Below are positions 15,574 through 24,652 of a stretch of 64,000 nucleotides of DNA, one piece after another. Each line of letters begins with the position of its first letter. Position 1 is the first letter of the stretch. A model generated the notes under the pieces. That model saw only the letters and a list, made by a program, of their open reading frames with translations, searched no databases and was not told the origin of the DNA. Position numbers and translations under genes: made by a program. Source of the DNA: Bacillus sp. ZZV12-4809 (GTDB lineage Bacteria > Bacillota > Bacilli > Bacillales > Cytobacillaceae); contig NZ_VCRN01000025.1 of NCBI RefSeq assembly GCF_009849585.1, positions 1 to 64,000 of the forward strand, in the 5' to 3' direction.

Positions 15574-16659
15574 TTAAATTTCTTCGGATAGCAGACTTTT
15601 CCTTGTTCTTAATCGGTAAAATCTTCTGAAGTCTTTTACCAGAACCTTTATGACTGAATAAAAAGGTATAGCAATCAGGATTCCGATAAAACCATAAATG
15701 GATCCTGCAGCCATTAAGATAATAATGACTGTAAGCGGGTGGAGGTTAAGTCTTTTGCCCATCACATGAGGCGAGACGAGATTGCTTTCAAGCAGCTGAA
15801 CTGAAATCAGAACCAATATGATTTTTAATACCATTCCCGGTCCCTGCAATAACCCGATGAATACTGCAGGAATGATGCCGAGTACAGGACCTAGAAAGGG
15901 AACAACTGTCAGGAACATGGCAAATACAGCTAATATTAATGCGTATTCCAATCCGATAATCTTATACCCGGCATACATTAACACACCGTCAACAACTGCC
16001 ACAATAAACTGGCCGGTTACATAGGAAAATAAGGTTTTGTCTATATCCCCTAAAATTCGCTGGCCTTCATCCTCGTGTTTGTCAGGCAGGTATTTTAAAA
16101 GAAAAGGCCTGAGCTTGTGGTCATCCTTAAGGAAGTAAAATAAGATAAAAGGTACAACAACGATGACTGTGACAATGCTTGTTATGGTAGAAAATACTTT
16201 CATTACGTTTTCTCCTGCCCCTGATAAAAGGGTTTCCAGGAAGTTCAGCACTTTATTTTTGACACGGTCATAGGAGAACATGCCCATATTATTTTCCTCC
16301 ACCACTTTCTCCGTTTCATCCGATAAGTCCTCCATTTTAGCAGGCAGGCTTTCACTAATTTCAGCAATCTGGCTTCCAATTACAGATCCAAGCAGGTTAA
16401 ATCCTAGGTAGCCTATACCCAGGACAGCAGCAAAAATAAGCAAAATGCTTGCTGTTTTTGGCACAGCTCTTGAGACCAGCCTCACAAGGGGTCTTAGTAT
16501 ATAGTATAAAATGCCGGCAATTAAGACCGGGAAGAAAATAGTTGCTATCAGGGCACGGATTGGCCATAAAAAATAATCAATCTTCCCAAGGAGAAAAATG
16601 ATGATTAATACGAATATGGTGCCCGCTGCATATTTAAAAAATGGTTTATTGATCCACAT
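15574..16659 (-). CDS. AI-2E-family transporter / YtvI-like permease
   Basis: 361-aa polytopic protein with about eight membrane helices, a soluble segment of about 80 residues after helix 3, and the family motif PFLGPVLGIIPAVFIGLLQGPG plus MGKRLNLHPLTVIIILMAAGSIYGFIG. Proteins of this family include PerM/YtvI; some export AI-2 or act as Na+/H+ antiporters, but here the substrate is unknown. ATG 16659 (MWINKPFF) follows GGGTTGGGG; an in-frame GTG at 16698 is the alternative. Confidence 0.87.
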   Translation of the reverse strand: MWINKPFFKYAAGTIFVLIIIFLLGKIDYFLWPIRALIATIFFPVLIAGILYYILRPLVRLVSRAVPKTASILLIFAAVLGIGYLGFNLLGSVIGSQIAEISESLPAKMEDLSDETEKVVEENNMGMFSYDRVKNKVLNFLETLLSGAGENVMKVFSTITSIVTVIVVVPFILFYFLKDDHKLRPFLLKYLPDKHEDEGQRILGDIDKTLFSYVTGQFIVAVVDGVLMYAGYKIIGLEYALILAVFAMFLTVVPFLGPVLGIIPAVFIGLLQGPGMVLKIILVLISVQLLESNLVSPHVMGKRLNLHPLTVIIILMAAGSIYGFIGILIAIPFYSVIKVLVKDFRRFYRLRTRKSLLSEEI

Positions 16660-16795
16660 GCATATACCCCAACCCTTATTTATGTATTTAATACACACTG
16701 TTCCTTTTTTTAAACAGTATTAAACACCGGTTTAATAATCTATGTAAGAGGAATAGTTTAAGAATGAAACATATAACAGGTGAGGGAATCTGACG

Positions 16796-17830
16796 ATGCT
16801 ATTTATTAAAGATGTAACCATTCAGGAAGCGCTGATGTTTTTATTGTTTGCAGGAGTGATATTGGCTGCCAAATGGACAGTTGAATTACTGGTGAAAAAG
16901 ATGAGGGGCAAGTCCATACAGTACGATCGGATCATCAAGGGAGTTTCTTCACTCGTAAACTGGGCTGCTTTTTATGGAATTATCATTTTATTCCTGTACC
17001 ATTTTTCAAGGGAAAAGTGGCTTTTTCATACCCTGTTCACAGCAGGGGAAGTAGATGTGACACTTTATTTAATAATTGTAGCATTTTTGACAGTCTCTCT
17101 TGCAAATCGGATCGTAAAGGTTTTCACCAAATATGTATTAACATCTATTTATGAATTCTATGGAGTTGACCGCGGACTCGGCTATTCATTCAACAGAATG
17201 ATCTATTACACGGTCATGATTGCAGCGTTCGCCATCAGCCTGACTGCGGTTGGGATTGATTTAACAGCAGCTGCTGCCATACTGGGTGTCCTCGGTATTG
17301 GGATAGGATTCGGCCTGCGCAATATTGCCGGTAACTTTATTTCAGGCATTATCATTCTGTTCGAGAGGCCGATCGAGATTGGGGAAGTGATTGAAATCAA
17401 CAACAAAATTGGAACAATTGAGAGCATCCGTCTCCGATCTACTATTATCCGCACGGCTAAAGAGGGAACCTTGATTGTGCCAAACCAATACTTTATCGAA
17501 CAAATCATCAGAAATCGGACAGGTTCAGAAATGCTCGCCCAAGTTCAAATCAGCGTTGCATACGGCACTGATACTGAAAAAGTCGAAAAGCTAATGATAG
17601 AAGCAGTGGACATGGAATTGCATAAAACAGAAGGGGTTTTAATGGAACCTGCACCGGATATCCGTTTTGTGGATTTTCGCAGTAAGGCCATGGACTTTCT
17701 GATAGAAGTGCCTGTTGCAAACTTTGAAGCCAAGCAGAAATTTGAAAGCAGGCTTAGGCATGTAATTGCAGAGAGCTTTTATCAAAATGAAATTGAGCTT
17801 GCCTCAGCACAGCAGCTGACCGGTGAATAA
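16796..17830 (+). CDS. MscS-family small-conductance mechanosensitive channel
   Basis: 344-aa protein with three to four N-terminal membrane helices, a pore-lining helix rich in Gly and Ala (AAAAILGVLGIGIGFGLRNIAGNFISG) and the start of the beta domain, FERPIEIGEVIEINNKIGTI, all typical of MscS. It releases osmolytes on hypo-osmotic shock. ATG 16796 has GGTGAGGG upstream. Single gene with its own terminator. Confidence 0.92.
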   Translation: MLFIKDVTIQEALMFLLFAGVILAAKWTVELLVKKMRGKSIQYDRIIKGVSSLVNWAAFYGIIILFLYHFSREKWLFHTLFTAGEVDVTLYLIIVAFLTVSLANRIVKVFTKYVLTSIYEFYGVDRGLGYSFNRMIYYTVMIAAFAISLTAVGIDLTAAAAILGVLGIGIGFGLRNIAGNFISGIIILFERPIEIGEVIEINNKIGTIESIRLRSTIIRTAKEGTLIVPNQYFIEQIIRNRTGSEMLAQVQISVAYGTDTEKVEKLMIEAVDMELHKTEGVLMEPAPDIRFVDFRSKAMDFLIEVPVANFEAKQKFESRLRHVIAESFYQNEIELASAQQLTGE

Positions 17831-17854
17831 CGCTTCTGTTAACATGAGAAAGAA

Positions 17855-17887
17855 TAAAAACACCAGCCGCAAAGGCTGGTGTTTTTT
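17855..17887. terminator. Bidirectional terminator between mscS-type gene and small membrane protein
   Basis: AAAAACACCAGCC and GGCTGGTGTTTTTT form a perfect stem around a short loop, with A and T runs on the two sides. Confidence 0.9.
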
Positions 17888-17896
17888 GAAGTAAAG

Positions 17897-18082
17897 CTAT
17901 TTTCCTAACAAAGCTTTTATTCCAAGATACAGGATGGCAAGGCCAAAGATGATCATGGCCAGACTGCCGACAATGGTAAAAAAGCTGGCAATACCTGAAG
18001 TAATAACTGCAGAAACAGGAACCATTGTCAAGCCGTAGCCAGCAAGCATACATGCAAGATATAATAATGCCAATTGGTACAT
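17897..18082 (-). CDS. Small two-helix membrane protein, unknown function
   Basis: 61-aa hydrophobic protein, two predicted membrane helices (about residues 3-25 and 30-57) with a short Gly-rich turn and KALLGK at the end. I do not recognise the family. ATG 18082 lies nine bases after AGGAGGG; the in-frame TTG six bases earlier is too close to that site. It is transcribed toward the MscS gene and shares its terminator. Confidence 0.65.
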   Translation of the reverse strand: MYQLALLYLACMLAGYGLTMVPVSAVITSGIASFFTIVGSLAMIIFGLAILYLGIKALLGK

Positions 18083-18186
18083 TATCAATCCCTCCTTTCC
18101 ATATTAAATTATGAAAAGGGAGAAATCTTGCTTGGTTGATTATCACGAATCTTCAGAATAAGTCGAAAATAGGTCTTAAGAATTAC

Positions 18187-18621
18187 CTATTGATTCATCA
18201 ATGCTTCCTGTACAGCAATGATTTTCAGGGCATTTATTTCTTCCTCCGATAGCCTTTCTGTTAAAAGACTGTAAAGTTCATTTTGCTCTTCAACAGTCAG
18301 TCCGCCTTTTACTTTTGAGACACTCTGCTGAATTTCATCAATTGAAAAACTTTCTGAAATCTTTTGCACAGCCTCTTCTTTTGTCTTGATCGGCAATGTT
18401 GTCTTTTGAAGATCTACAGCTTTTAAATCTACCTTGCTGCTTCCCAGTAGGGCCTCTACATTTGGGTCACTGGCTAGCATCTCCAGATCATCCTCAGTGA
18501 TGCTTCCGGCAACTGCTGTCATTACTTTGTTAGATATGAAATTCATTGAAGCAAAATAGATGAGGAATCCCAATAGAATAAAAGACCCTCCAATGATGGT
18601 CAAAAAAATAATTTTTTTCAA
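18187..18621 (-). CDS. Membrane-anchored protein of unknown function
   Basis: 144-aa protein with a single N-terminal membrane helix (residues 4-24) and a charged, helix-rich remainder with short acidic repeats, SITEDDLEMLASDP and SIDEIQQSVSKVKGGLTVEEQ and RLSEEEINALK. No enzyme motif is visible. TTG start with only a weak ribosome site, so the start is uncertain. It is divergent from the helicase gene at 18779 and about 100 bases upstream of the small two-helix protein on the same strand. Confidence 0.65.
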   Translation of the reverse strand: MKKIIFLTIIGGSFILLGFLIYFASMNFISNKVMTAVAGSITEDDLEMLASDPNVEALLGSSKVDLKAVDLQKTTLPIKTKEEAVQKISESFSIDEIQQSVSKVKGGLTVEEQNELYSLLTERLSEEEINALKIIAVQEALMNQ

Positions 18622-18730
18622 CTTTATGGGCTGCTCAAGAAACGAACAGTTCCGTTCACACTCCTTTCATATTCTTTCTTCTTAAATTGTAAATGGTCTT
18701 TTCCTGAATTTACAAATCTTTTTAAATACA

Positions 18731-18748
18731 GAACGTATGTGCTATAAT
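18731..18748 (+). promoter_or_regulatory. Imperfect LexA-like box and -10 before the helicase gene
   Basis: GAACGTATGTGC (18731-18742) differs from the LexA core GAAC-RNRY-GTTC at one base, and is directly followed by TATAAT (18743-18748). SOS control of the helicase is possible but unproven. Confidence 0.35.
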
Positions 18749-18778
18749 TGAGGGGTGAAAATGTAAGGAGCTGTTTCA

Positions 18779-21070
18779 ATGCATGATAAGATAAAAATAT
18801 CAGTAAGATCGCTAGTTGAATATGTATATAAAAGCGGCAGCATTGAAACAGGCTTCCGTTCTTCAGTGCCGCTTTCACAAGGAACAAGGATTCATCAGCG
18901 GATTCAAAAACTTTATGGCGATGAAGGCCAAGAAGAGGTATTTCTGCACACAGCCATACCCTTCAAGCACCTCGATTTTCAGCTTGAGGGCAGGTGTGAC
19001 GGACTTTTTATTAGAAATGGAGAACATATTATTGATGAAATTAAGTCAGTTTCCCTCCCGCTATCTGAAATTGAGGAATATACGTATCCTGTCCATTGGG
19101 CCCAGGCTAAATGTTATGCTTACAAGTATGCGAAGGACCATAATATTCCGGAAATGACTGTCCAATTAACATATGTACAGGCTAAAACAGAGGAAGTAAA
19201 AAGATTTCAGCAAAGCTATTCTTATAGTGAACTGGAAGAATTCATAATGCATCTTGTCGAATTCTATTACCCATACGCAGAATTAAGGGTCCGGCATCAA
19301 AAGGAATTAAGAAAAAGTCTTCAGGAACTGACTTTTCCTTTTCCGGCATATCGATATGGCCAGAGGAAATTTGCAGTGGGGGTTTACAGAACCATAGCTG
19401 AGGGGAAAAACTTATTTGCCAACGCACCTACAGGCATCGGCAAGACCATTTCCACCCTCTTTCCCGCATTAAAAGCCATTGGGGAAGGTCATATTCAGAG
19501 GATTATCTATGCCACAGCTAAAACGATTACCCGTCAGGCTGCAGAAGGGGCCATTAACCTGCTGAGGGAAAATGGTTTGAATCTTATATCGGTCACAATT
19601 ACGGCCAAAGACAAAATTTGCTTTAAGGAAAAGACCAATTGCCAAAAAGACAGCTGCGAATTTGCCAATGGGTATTACGACAGAATTAATAATGCTGTAC
19701 TTGACCTCCTGACAAATGAGACTATGATAACCAGAACGACAATAGAACAATATGCGATGAAGCATAAAGTCTGCCCGTTCGAATTTTCATTGGATGCTGC
19801 ATATGCAGCTGACACCATAATTGGTGATTATAACTATATTTTCGATCCTAAGGTTTCACTGAAAAGATTGCTGGAAGAGGATAAAAGGAAAACATCTCTG
19901 CTGATTGATGAAGCACATAACCTTGTGGACCGCGGAAGGGAAATGTATTCAAGTTCCCTTGAGAAATCAGCCTTTCTTCAATTGAGCAGAAGCTTTAAGG
20001 GAAAGGATGAAGGAGTTCAAAAAAGTGCAAAAAGGGTAAACTCAATTTTGATTGCATTTAAAAAGAAATGTGGCGAGCAGCAGGAAATCGCAGAAAAAGA
20101 TCCCCCAGAGGAGCTTATTGAAGTTCTTGAGGAATTTGTTCAATATGCTGAAGCCTATCTGGGACAAAACCGATTCAATATCGATGAAGAATTGCTGGAA
20201 GTATTCTTTGCTGCCCAGGATTTTATCAGAATACGAAAATTGTATGATGCAAGGTTCGTAACGTATATTCAAAAGCAGAGAAATGACCTGATCATTAAAT
20301 TATTTTGCCTGGATCCATCTAATCTTTTGCACAAGGCAAGAAAAGGATATAAGTCAGCTATCTTTTTTTCTGCAACCTTAATGCCTCTAAATTATTATTT
20401 GGACATGCTTGGCTATCAAGAGGATGATTTTATTTTATCCGTTCCCTCCCCTTTCTCCAAAGATCAGGCTAAGGTTTACATACAGCCGCTTTCCACAAAA
20501 TATCGTGACCGTGTGGGATCTATCGGGCCGATCGTCAGTACTATAAGGAACATGTTAAAGGAACAGAAGGGGAATTACTTAATTTTTTTTCCATCATATC
20601 AATACATGGAGGATGTCTATCGACGGTTACTCGATGAGGAACTGTCAGTAAATGTTATCATTCAAAAGGCTGGAATGGATGAAGGAGAAAGGGAGAGGTT
20701 TCTGGATGCATTTAAGCCAAATCCTTCTGGAACTCTATTGGGGTTCGCTGTCATGGGTGGAATTTTTTCAGAAGGGATTGATTTGCAGGGAGATAGGCTG
20801 AATGGTGTGTTTGTGGTTGGTGTAGGGCTTCCCCAGCTTGGGTTCGAACGCAACATTATGAAAGCTTATTTTCATCAGCAAGGAAAAAACGGCTATGATT
20901 ATGCCTATACGTATCCTGGTATGAACAAGGTTCTGCAGGCAGGGGGACGTCTGATCCGTTCTGAAGAAGATACAGGCATGATTGTTTTAATGGATGACAG
21001 GTATATGCAGGCAAAGTATCAGTCCCTCCTTCCTGAGGAATGGAAGGATTTTGAAATATTAAGAGGTTAA
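18779..21070 (+). CDS. Nuclease-helicase: PD-(D/E)XK domain fused to XPD/DinG-type DNA helicase
   Basis: 763-aa protein. Residues 1-170 carry RecB/Cas4-like nuclease landmarks: His39, Asp74 (EGRCDGL) and DEIKSV with Glu87-x-Lys89. The rest is an XPD/Rad3-type superfamily 2 helicase: Walker A NAPTGIGKTI, four cysteines placed for an FeS cluster (KDKICFKEKTNCQKDSC and the later KVCPFE), DEAH box LLIDEAHNLVDRG, and C-terminal motifs FFSATLMPLNYYL, GGIFSEGIDLQGD and QAGGRLIRSEED. This nuclease-helicase layout is known in Firmicutes; a role in recombination or lesion repair is likely. ATG preceded by AAGGAG. Single gene. Confidence 0.9.
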   Translation: MHDKIKISVRSLVEYVYKSGSIETGFRSSVPLSQGTRIHQRIQKLYGDEGQEEVFLHTAIPFKHLDFQLEGRCDGLFIRNGEHIIDEIKSVSLPLSEIEEYTYPVHWAQAKCYAYKYAKDHNIPEMTVQLTYVQAKTEEVKRFQQSYSYSELEEFIMHLVEFYYPYAELRVRHQKELRKSLQELTFPFPAYRYGQRKFAVGVYRTIAEGKNLFANAPTGIGKTISTLFPALKAIGEGHIQRIIYATAKTITRQAAEGAINLLRENGLNLISVTITAKDKICFKEKTNCQKDSCEFANGYYDRINNAVLDLLTNETMITRTTIEQYAMKHKVCPFEFSLDAAYAADTIIGDYNYIFDPKVSLKRLLEEDKRKTSLLIDEAHNLVDRGREMYSSSLEKSAFLQLSRSFKGKDEGVQKSAKRVNSILIAFKKKCGEQQEIAEKDPPEELIEVLEEFVQYAEAYLGQNRFNIDEELLEVFFAAQDFIRIRKLYDARFVTYIQKQRNDLIIKLFCLDPSNLLHKARKGYKSAIFFSATLMPLNYYLDMLGYQEDDFILSVPSPFSKDQAKVYIQPLSTKYRDRVGSIGPIVSTIRNMLKEQKGNYLIFFPSYQYMEDVYRRLLDEELSVNVIIQKAGMDEGERERFLDAFKPNPSGTLLGFAVMGGIFSEGIDLQGDRLNGVFVVGVGLPQLGFERNIMKAYFHQQGKNGYDYAYTYPGMNKVLQAGGRLIRSEEDTGMIVLMDDRYMQAKYQSLLPEEWKDFEILRG

Positions 21071-21101
21071 AAAACATCCTGCTCTAAGAGCAGGATGTTA
21101 G
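21071..21101 (-). terminator. Terminator between helicase and YczE-type genes
   Basis: AACATCCTGCTC and GAGCAGGATGTT pair around TAA. On the minus strand it is followed by TTTTTAA, so it serves best for the minus-strand membrane-protein gene; the plus side has only a weak T-tract. Confidence 0.8.
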
Positions 21102-21105
21102 CTTA

Positions 21106-21732
21106 TTACTTAGTAATCACAGGATCTTTGGGGGCCTGCAGTTTTTGGAGTGCTCTTTGGAAAACCGGGTAAAAGAATTGCACAACTAGTCCAAGAGTTA
21201 ATGTGACGACGATTGTGCCTACTCCGATGGCACCTCTGAATAAAAAAGCAAGAAGCAAAGCAAAGCTTTCGCTGATGATCCTTGAATTTCTCAGGTTTAA
21301 TCCGAATCTGGTATGGATGGCTACCATTAATGTATCCATAGGACTTGCCGGAAATTTAGCCTGAAGATAGATCGCAACTCCAATCCCCATCGAAAGGATG
21401 CCAAAAAGCAATATGGCTGCTTGCCCTGCTAATGACTGCGGCGAAAGGTCACCGAAAATGATGAGAAGCCAAAAGTCAATCAGTGCGCCAATAATCAGAA
21501 TGGAAATGGCAGCCAGGATTTCAGGCTTTCTTTTCATTAAGAAAGCGTTTATAAAAATGAGTACAACTCCATTTATAAAAACAAAGGTGCCAACTGTTAA
21601 GTTAAACATTTGCGATTCACCAACCGCCAGGGCATCCCACGCAGAAGCTCCAAGGTTTGACCTGATAATCAGCGCAACACCCATTGTCAGGATCAGCATC
21701 CCAAAAATAAAAAATAAAAGACGTTCTTTCAT
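21106..21732 (-). CDS. YczE/YyaS/YitT-type integral membrane protein
   Basis: 208-aa protein with five or six membrane helices. The family signature is seen in GVALIIRSNLGASAWDALAVG and GVAIYLQAKFPASPMDTLMVAI, two related Gly/Pro-containing turns, and in the middle IGALIDFWLLIIFG. The function of the family is unclear (YczE is tied to surfactin production in B. subtilis). ATG 21732 follows GGAGAG six bases upstream; the in-frame TTG at 21750 overlaps that site and is rejected. Confidence 0.82.
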   Translation of the reverse strand: MKERLLFFIFGMLILTMGVALIIRSNLGASAWDALAVGESQMFNLTVGTFVFINGVVLIFINAFLMKRKPEILAAISILIIGALIDFWLLIIFGDLSPQSLAGQAAILLFGILSMGIGVAIYLQAKFPASPMDTLMVAIHTRFGLNLRNSRIISESFALLLAFLFRGAIGVGTIVVTLTLGLVVQFFYPVFQRALQKLQAPKDPVITK

Positions 21733-22047
21733 GAAGACTCTCCAATCCAACTATGATTAATTTTAGCTTGGCCCTTTTTAAAATCAATACTCCTTCAGCA
21801 TTGAATTTATGAAGGGAAAATTCATTTTACCATTAAAACAAAATAGGCAACAGGCTATAAATTAAATTGTTGGTTTTTGGAGGAAAAGGGCGAATGTTAT
21901 TAAGAAGATATCCATTTTCATTGATATGAAACTGTGATATATTATTTTACATTCATTCACTATTTATTAATTCTGTATCTGCAAAAATTTTACATAAATA
22001 AAATCTTCTTTTCGCTTGTTTACAATTTAAGAGGTGAATCCACGTTT
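21733..22047. other. Intergenic region between divergent YczE-type and LTA-synthase-type genes
   Basis: About 315 bases, strongly A/T-rich. It holds the ribosome sites of both flanking genes and presumably divergent promoters. No convincing -35/-10 pair, repeat or RNA motif was identified. Confidence 0.5.
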
Positions 22048-24015
22048 ATGGGAAACTTATTTAACTCGCCTAAGAAGTTGGCAAAGAGCAGTCTTGCAGT
22101 GTTTTTTCTGATTGTTATCCTATTTTGGCTAAAAACGTATATCGCTTATAGAATTGAATTTAATTTAGGGATCAATAATGACATACAGCGATTTCTGCTG
22201 GTTTTGAATCCTTTAAGTTCAACACTTGTATTCCTGGGATTTGCTTTATTTTTTAAAGGGAAAATGCAGTCAGGTATGCTTATTGGATTAAATTTATTTT
22301 TGTCCTTTCTGCTTTATGCAAATGTTGTCTATTATCGATTCTTTAACGACTTCATTACAGTACCCGTACTTATGCAGGCAAAAGTGAATGGCGGGCAGCT
22401 GGGCGATAGCGCTCTGTCGTTAATGTCCCCTTTGGATATTTTTTATTTTACAGATACACTGCTCCTTCTTTTTCTGGCACTTAGGAGATGGTACCAGCCT
22501 GAAAAGAAAATTAGCCGAAAACCTGCTTTGGCTGTTATAACTGCAGGAATCATTGTATTCTTCATTAATCTTGAAATAGCCGAGAATGACCGCCCTGAAT
22601 TGCTTACTCGTTCATTCGACCGCAATTATTTGGTGAAATACCTTGGTGCATACAACTTCACTATTTATGATATTGTGCAAAATGCGAAGTCTGCCAGCCA
22701 GAGGGCTCTTGCAGATTCGAATGATGTGACTGAAGTGGAGAACTATGTTAAAGCAAAATACGCACCTCCAAACCCTGATTATTTCGGGAAAGCCAAGGGA
22801 ATGAATGTTATTTATGTATCGATGGAATCACTGCAGACATTCATTATTGATTACAAGCTGAATGGGAAAGAAGTTACGCCTTTCCTGAACTCACTGGCAC
22901 ATAGCGGCAAGACATTTTACTTTGATAATATAGTCAATCAAACAGGACAGGGAAAGACTTCTGATGCAGAGTTCATTATGGATACATCGCTTTATCCCAT
23001 GTCACAGGGAGCTGTTTATGTAACAAAAGCGCAAAATACTTTTCATGGCACTCCTGCTATCTTAAAGCCGCATGGCTATACTTCAGCAACTTTCCATGGC
23101 AACTACAAAACATTCTGGAATAGGAACGAAATGTATAAAACCATGGGCTATGATAAATTTTTCGATGCAGAATATTACGATATGAACGATGAGAACACGA
23201 AAAACTATGGATTGAAAGATAAACCGTTCTTCAAGGAATCCATACCAATGCTGACCAGTCTTCCACAGCCTTTTTACACAAAGTTCATCACTCTCTCTAA
23301 TCACTTCCCTTTTGAAATGGATGAGTGGGATACTGAATTTCCAGAAGGAGAAACAGATAATGATGTGGTTAATCACTATTTTCAATCTGCGAATTATATG
23401 GATCAGGCACTTGAGCAGTTCTTTAATGATTTAAAGGATTCCGGATTGTATGATCATACAGTAGTAGTCCTGTATGGCGATCATTACGGCATATCCGAAA
23501 ACCACAACAAGGCAATGGCAGAGGTGATCGGAAAAGAAATCACTCCATTTGAATATGCCAAGCTTCAAAGGGTGCCAGTATTCGTACATGTTCCTGGAGT
23601 AGATGGCGGAATTGTCCATAATGTTGGGGGACAGGTAGATGTGCGTCCGACTCTCCTGCATCTGCTGGGTATTGATACAAGAGATCACCTTGAAATGGGA
23701 TCTGATTTATTATCAAAAAAACATCGTAAAGTTGTCCCATTCCGAAACGGCAACTTTATTTCACCGGAATATACACAGATTGAAGAAACCTGCTATTATA
23801 CTGAAACAGGTGAAATAGCGGAGGCAAGTGCATGCAGGCCATTTTCAGATCAGGCAAAAAAAGAGCTTGAAATGTCAGACAACATTGTATACAAAGACCT
23901 GCTGCGCTTTTATAAGCCGGAAGGATTTGTTCCAATAGACAGGAATGATTACTCTTATGTAAAGAAAGAACTGCCTTTTAAAGAGGAAAGAAATGGGCCG
24001 GGTATACAGAAGTAA
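22048..24015 (+). CDS. LTA synthase-family membrane sulfatase/phosphoglycerol transferase
   Basis: 655-aa protein of the LtaS/YfnI/YqgS/YvgJ group, which polymerises or primes lipoteichoic acid with glycerol phosphate from phosphatidylglycerol. Five N-terminal membrane helices within the first 200 residues are followed by an outside alkaline-phosphatase-fold domain. Seen: NVIYVSMESLQ (metal Glu), NIVNQTGQGKTSDAEF with the catalytic Thr, and LYGDHYGISENHN with Asp/His ligands. ATG 22048 follows GAGGTGAAT; an in-frame start 114 bases upstream would add an unlikely extra helix. Which paralogue it is cannot be settled here. Confidence 0.92.
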   Translation: MGNLFNSPKKLAKSSLAVFFLIVILFWLKTYIAYRIEFNLGINNDIQRFLLVLNPLSSTLVFLGFALFFKGKMQSGMLIGLNLFLSFLLYANVVYYRFFNDFITVPVLMQAKVNGGQLGDSALSLMSPLDIFYFTDTLLLLFLALRRWYQPEKKISRKPALAVITAGIIVFFINLEIAENDRPELLTRSFDRNYLVKYLGAYNFTIYDIVQNAKSASQRALADSNDVTEVENYVKAKYAPPNPDYFGKAKGMNVIYVSMESLQTFIIDYKLNGKEVTPFLNSLAHSGKTFYFDNIVNQTGQGKTSDAEFIMDTSLYPMSQGAVYVTKAQNTFHGTPAILKPHGYTSATFHGNYKTFWNRNEMYKTMGYDKFFDAEYYDMNDENTKNYGLKDKPFFKESIPMLTSLPQPFYTKFITLSNHFPFEMDEWDTEFPEGETDNDVVNHYFQSANYMDQALEQFFNDLKDSGLYDHTVVVLYGDHYGISENHNKAMAEVIGKEITPFEYAKLQRVPVFVHVPGVDGGIVHNVGGQVDVRPTLLHLLGIDTRDHLEMGSDLLSKKHRKVVPFRNGNFISPEYTQIEETCYYTETGEIAEASACRPFSDQAKKELEMSDNIVYKDLLRFYKPEGFVPIDRNDYSYVKKELPFKEERNGPGIQK

Positions 24016-24020
24016 AGTTA

Positions 24021-24056
24021 AGGAGCAGAGAGATCATTCTCTGCTCTCTTTTTATT
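24021..24056 (+). terminator. Terminator after the LTA synthase-type gene
   Basis: GAGCAGAGA and TCTCTGCTC pair around six bases, followed by TCTTTTTATT. Confidence 0.9.
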
Positions 24057-24136
24057 ACCGAAAACGCAGTTTACTAAAAGAATGCACGGGTAGAGTATCT
24101 GTGTAAAGTATAAGTATTAAAAAGGAGGATGATAAA

Positions 24137-24466
24137 GTGTATAGTCAAACCTTTGAAGAATGTATTCAGGCTTGTTTAGACTGCATGAAAGCCTGTAATG
24201 CATGCTATGACGCATGCTTAGATGAAGAAGATGTTCAAATGATGACAGATTGTATTCGGCTGGACAGAGAGTGTGCAGACTTCTGTGCCTTTGCAGTTAA
24301 GTCAATGGGGTCAAACAGCCCTTTTGCCAGACAAATTTGCACTTTATGTGCAGATATTTGTGAAGCGTGCGGAAAGGAATGCAAAAAACACGGCCATGCT
24401 CATTGCCAGCGCTGTGCAGAAGCATGCTTTATGTGTGCAGATACATGCCGTAACATGGCTTCCTAA
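24137..24466 (+). CDS. Cys-rich four-helix-bundle protein (DUF326, copper-storage type)
   Basis: 109-aa protein with 19 cysteines, mostly in CxxxC/CxxC spacing along helices (EECIQACLDCMKACNACYDAC; QICTLCADICEACGKEC; HCQRCAEACFMCADTC). This is the DUF326/Csp pattern, in which Cys line the inside of a four-helix bundle and can bind many Cu(I) ions. There is no signal peptide, so a cytosolic metal store or buffer is inferred. GTG start with AAAGGAGGATG upstream. It stands next to the YdhK lipoprotein and a two-component system, which suggests a metal-response patch. Confidence 0.85.
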   Translation: MYSQTFEECIQACLDCMKACNACYDACLDEEDVQMMTDCIRLDRECADFCAFAVKSMGSNSPFARQICTLCADICEACGKECKKHGHAHCQRCAEACFMCADTCRNMAS

Positions 24467-24475
24467 TCAGCATAC

Positions 24476-24508
24476 CAAAAAGACATCGTGTAGGATGTCT
24501 GTTTTCAA
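24476..24508 (+). terminator. Terminator after the Cys-rich protein
   Basis: AGACATC (24481-24487) and GATGTCT (24494-24500) pair around six bases, followed by GTTTTC. Confidence 0.65.
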
Positions 24509-24652
24509 TCCGATTTTTTTACAATGCCGAGCAATAAATAATTTTACATATTTTTATAATTAGAAGGAGAGTAAATTAGCCTTTTGTATATCTGTTCCAT
24601 AATTTCTGCATAATTTTTTGCCATATTAACTGAAAGAAAAGGAGGAATAGAT

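Noticed and set aside
15574-16659. Possible quorum-sensing role from the AI-2E family name
   Set aside because: Most members of this permease family are not AI-2 exporters, and no luxS or lsr genes are near.
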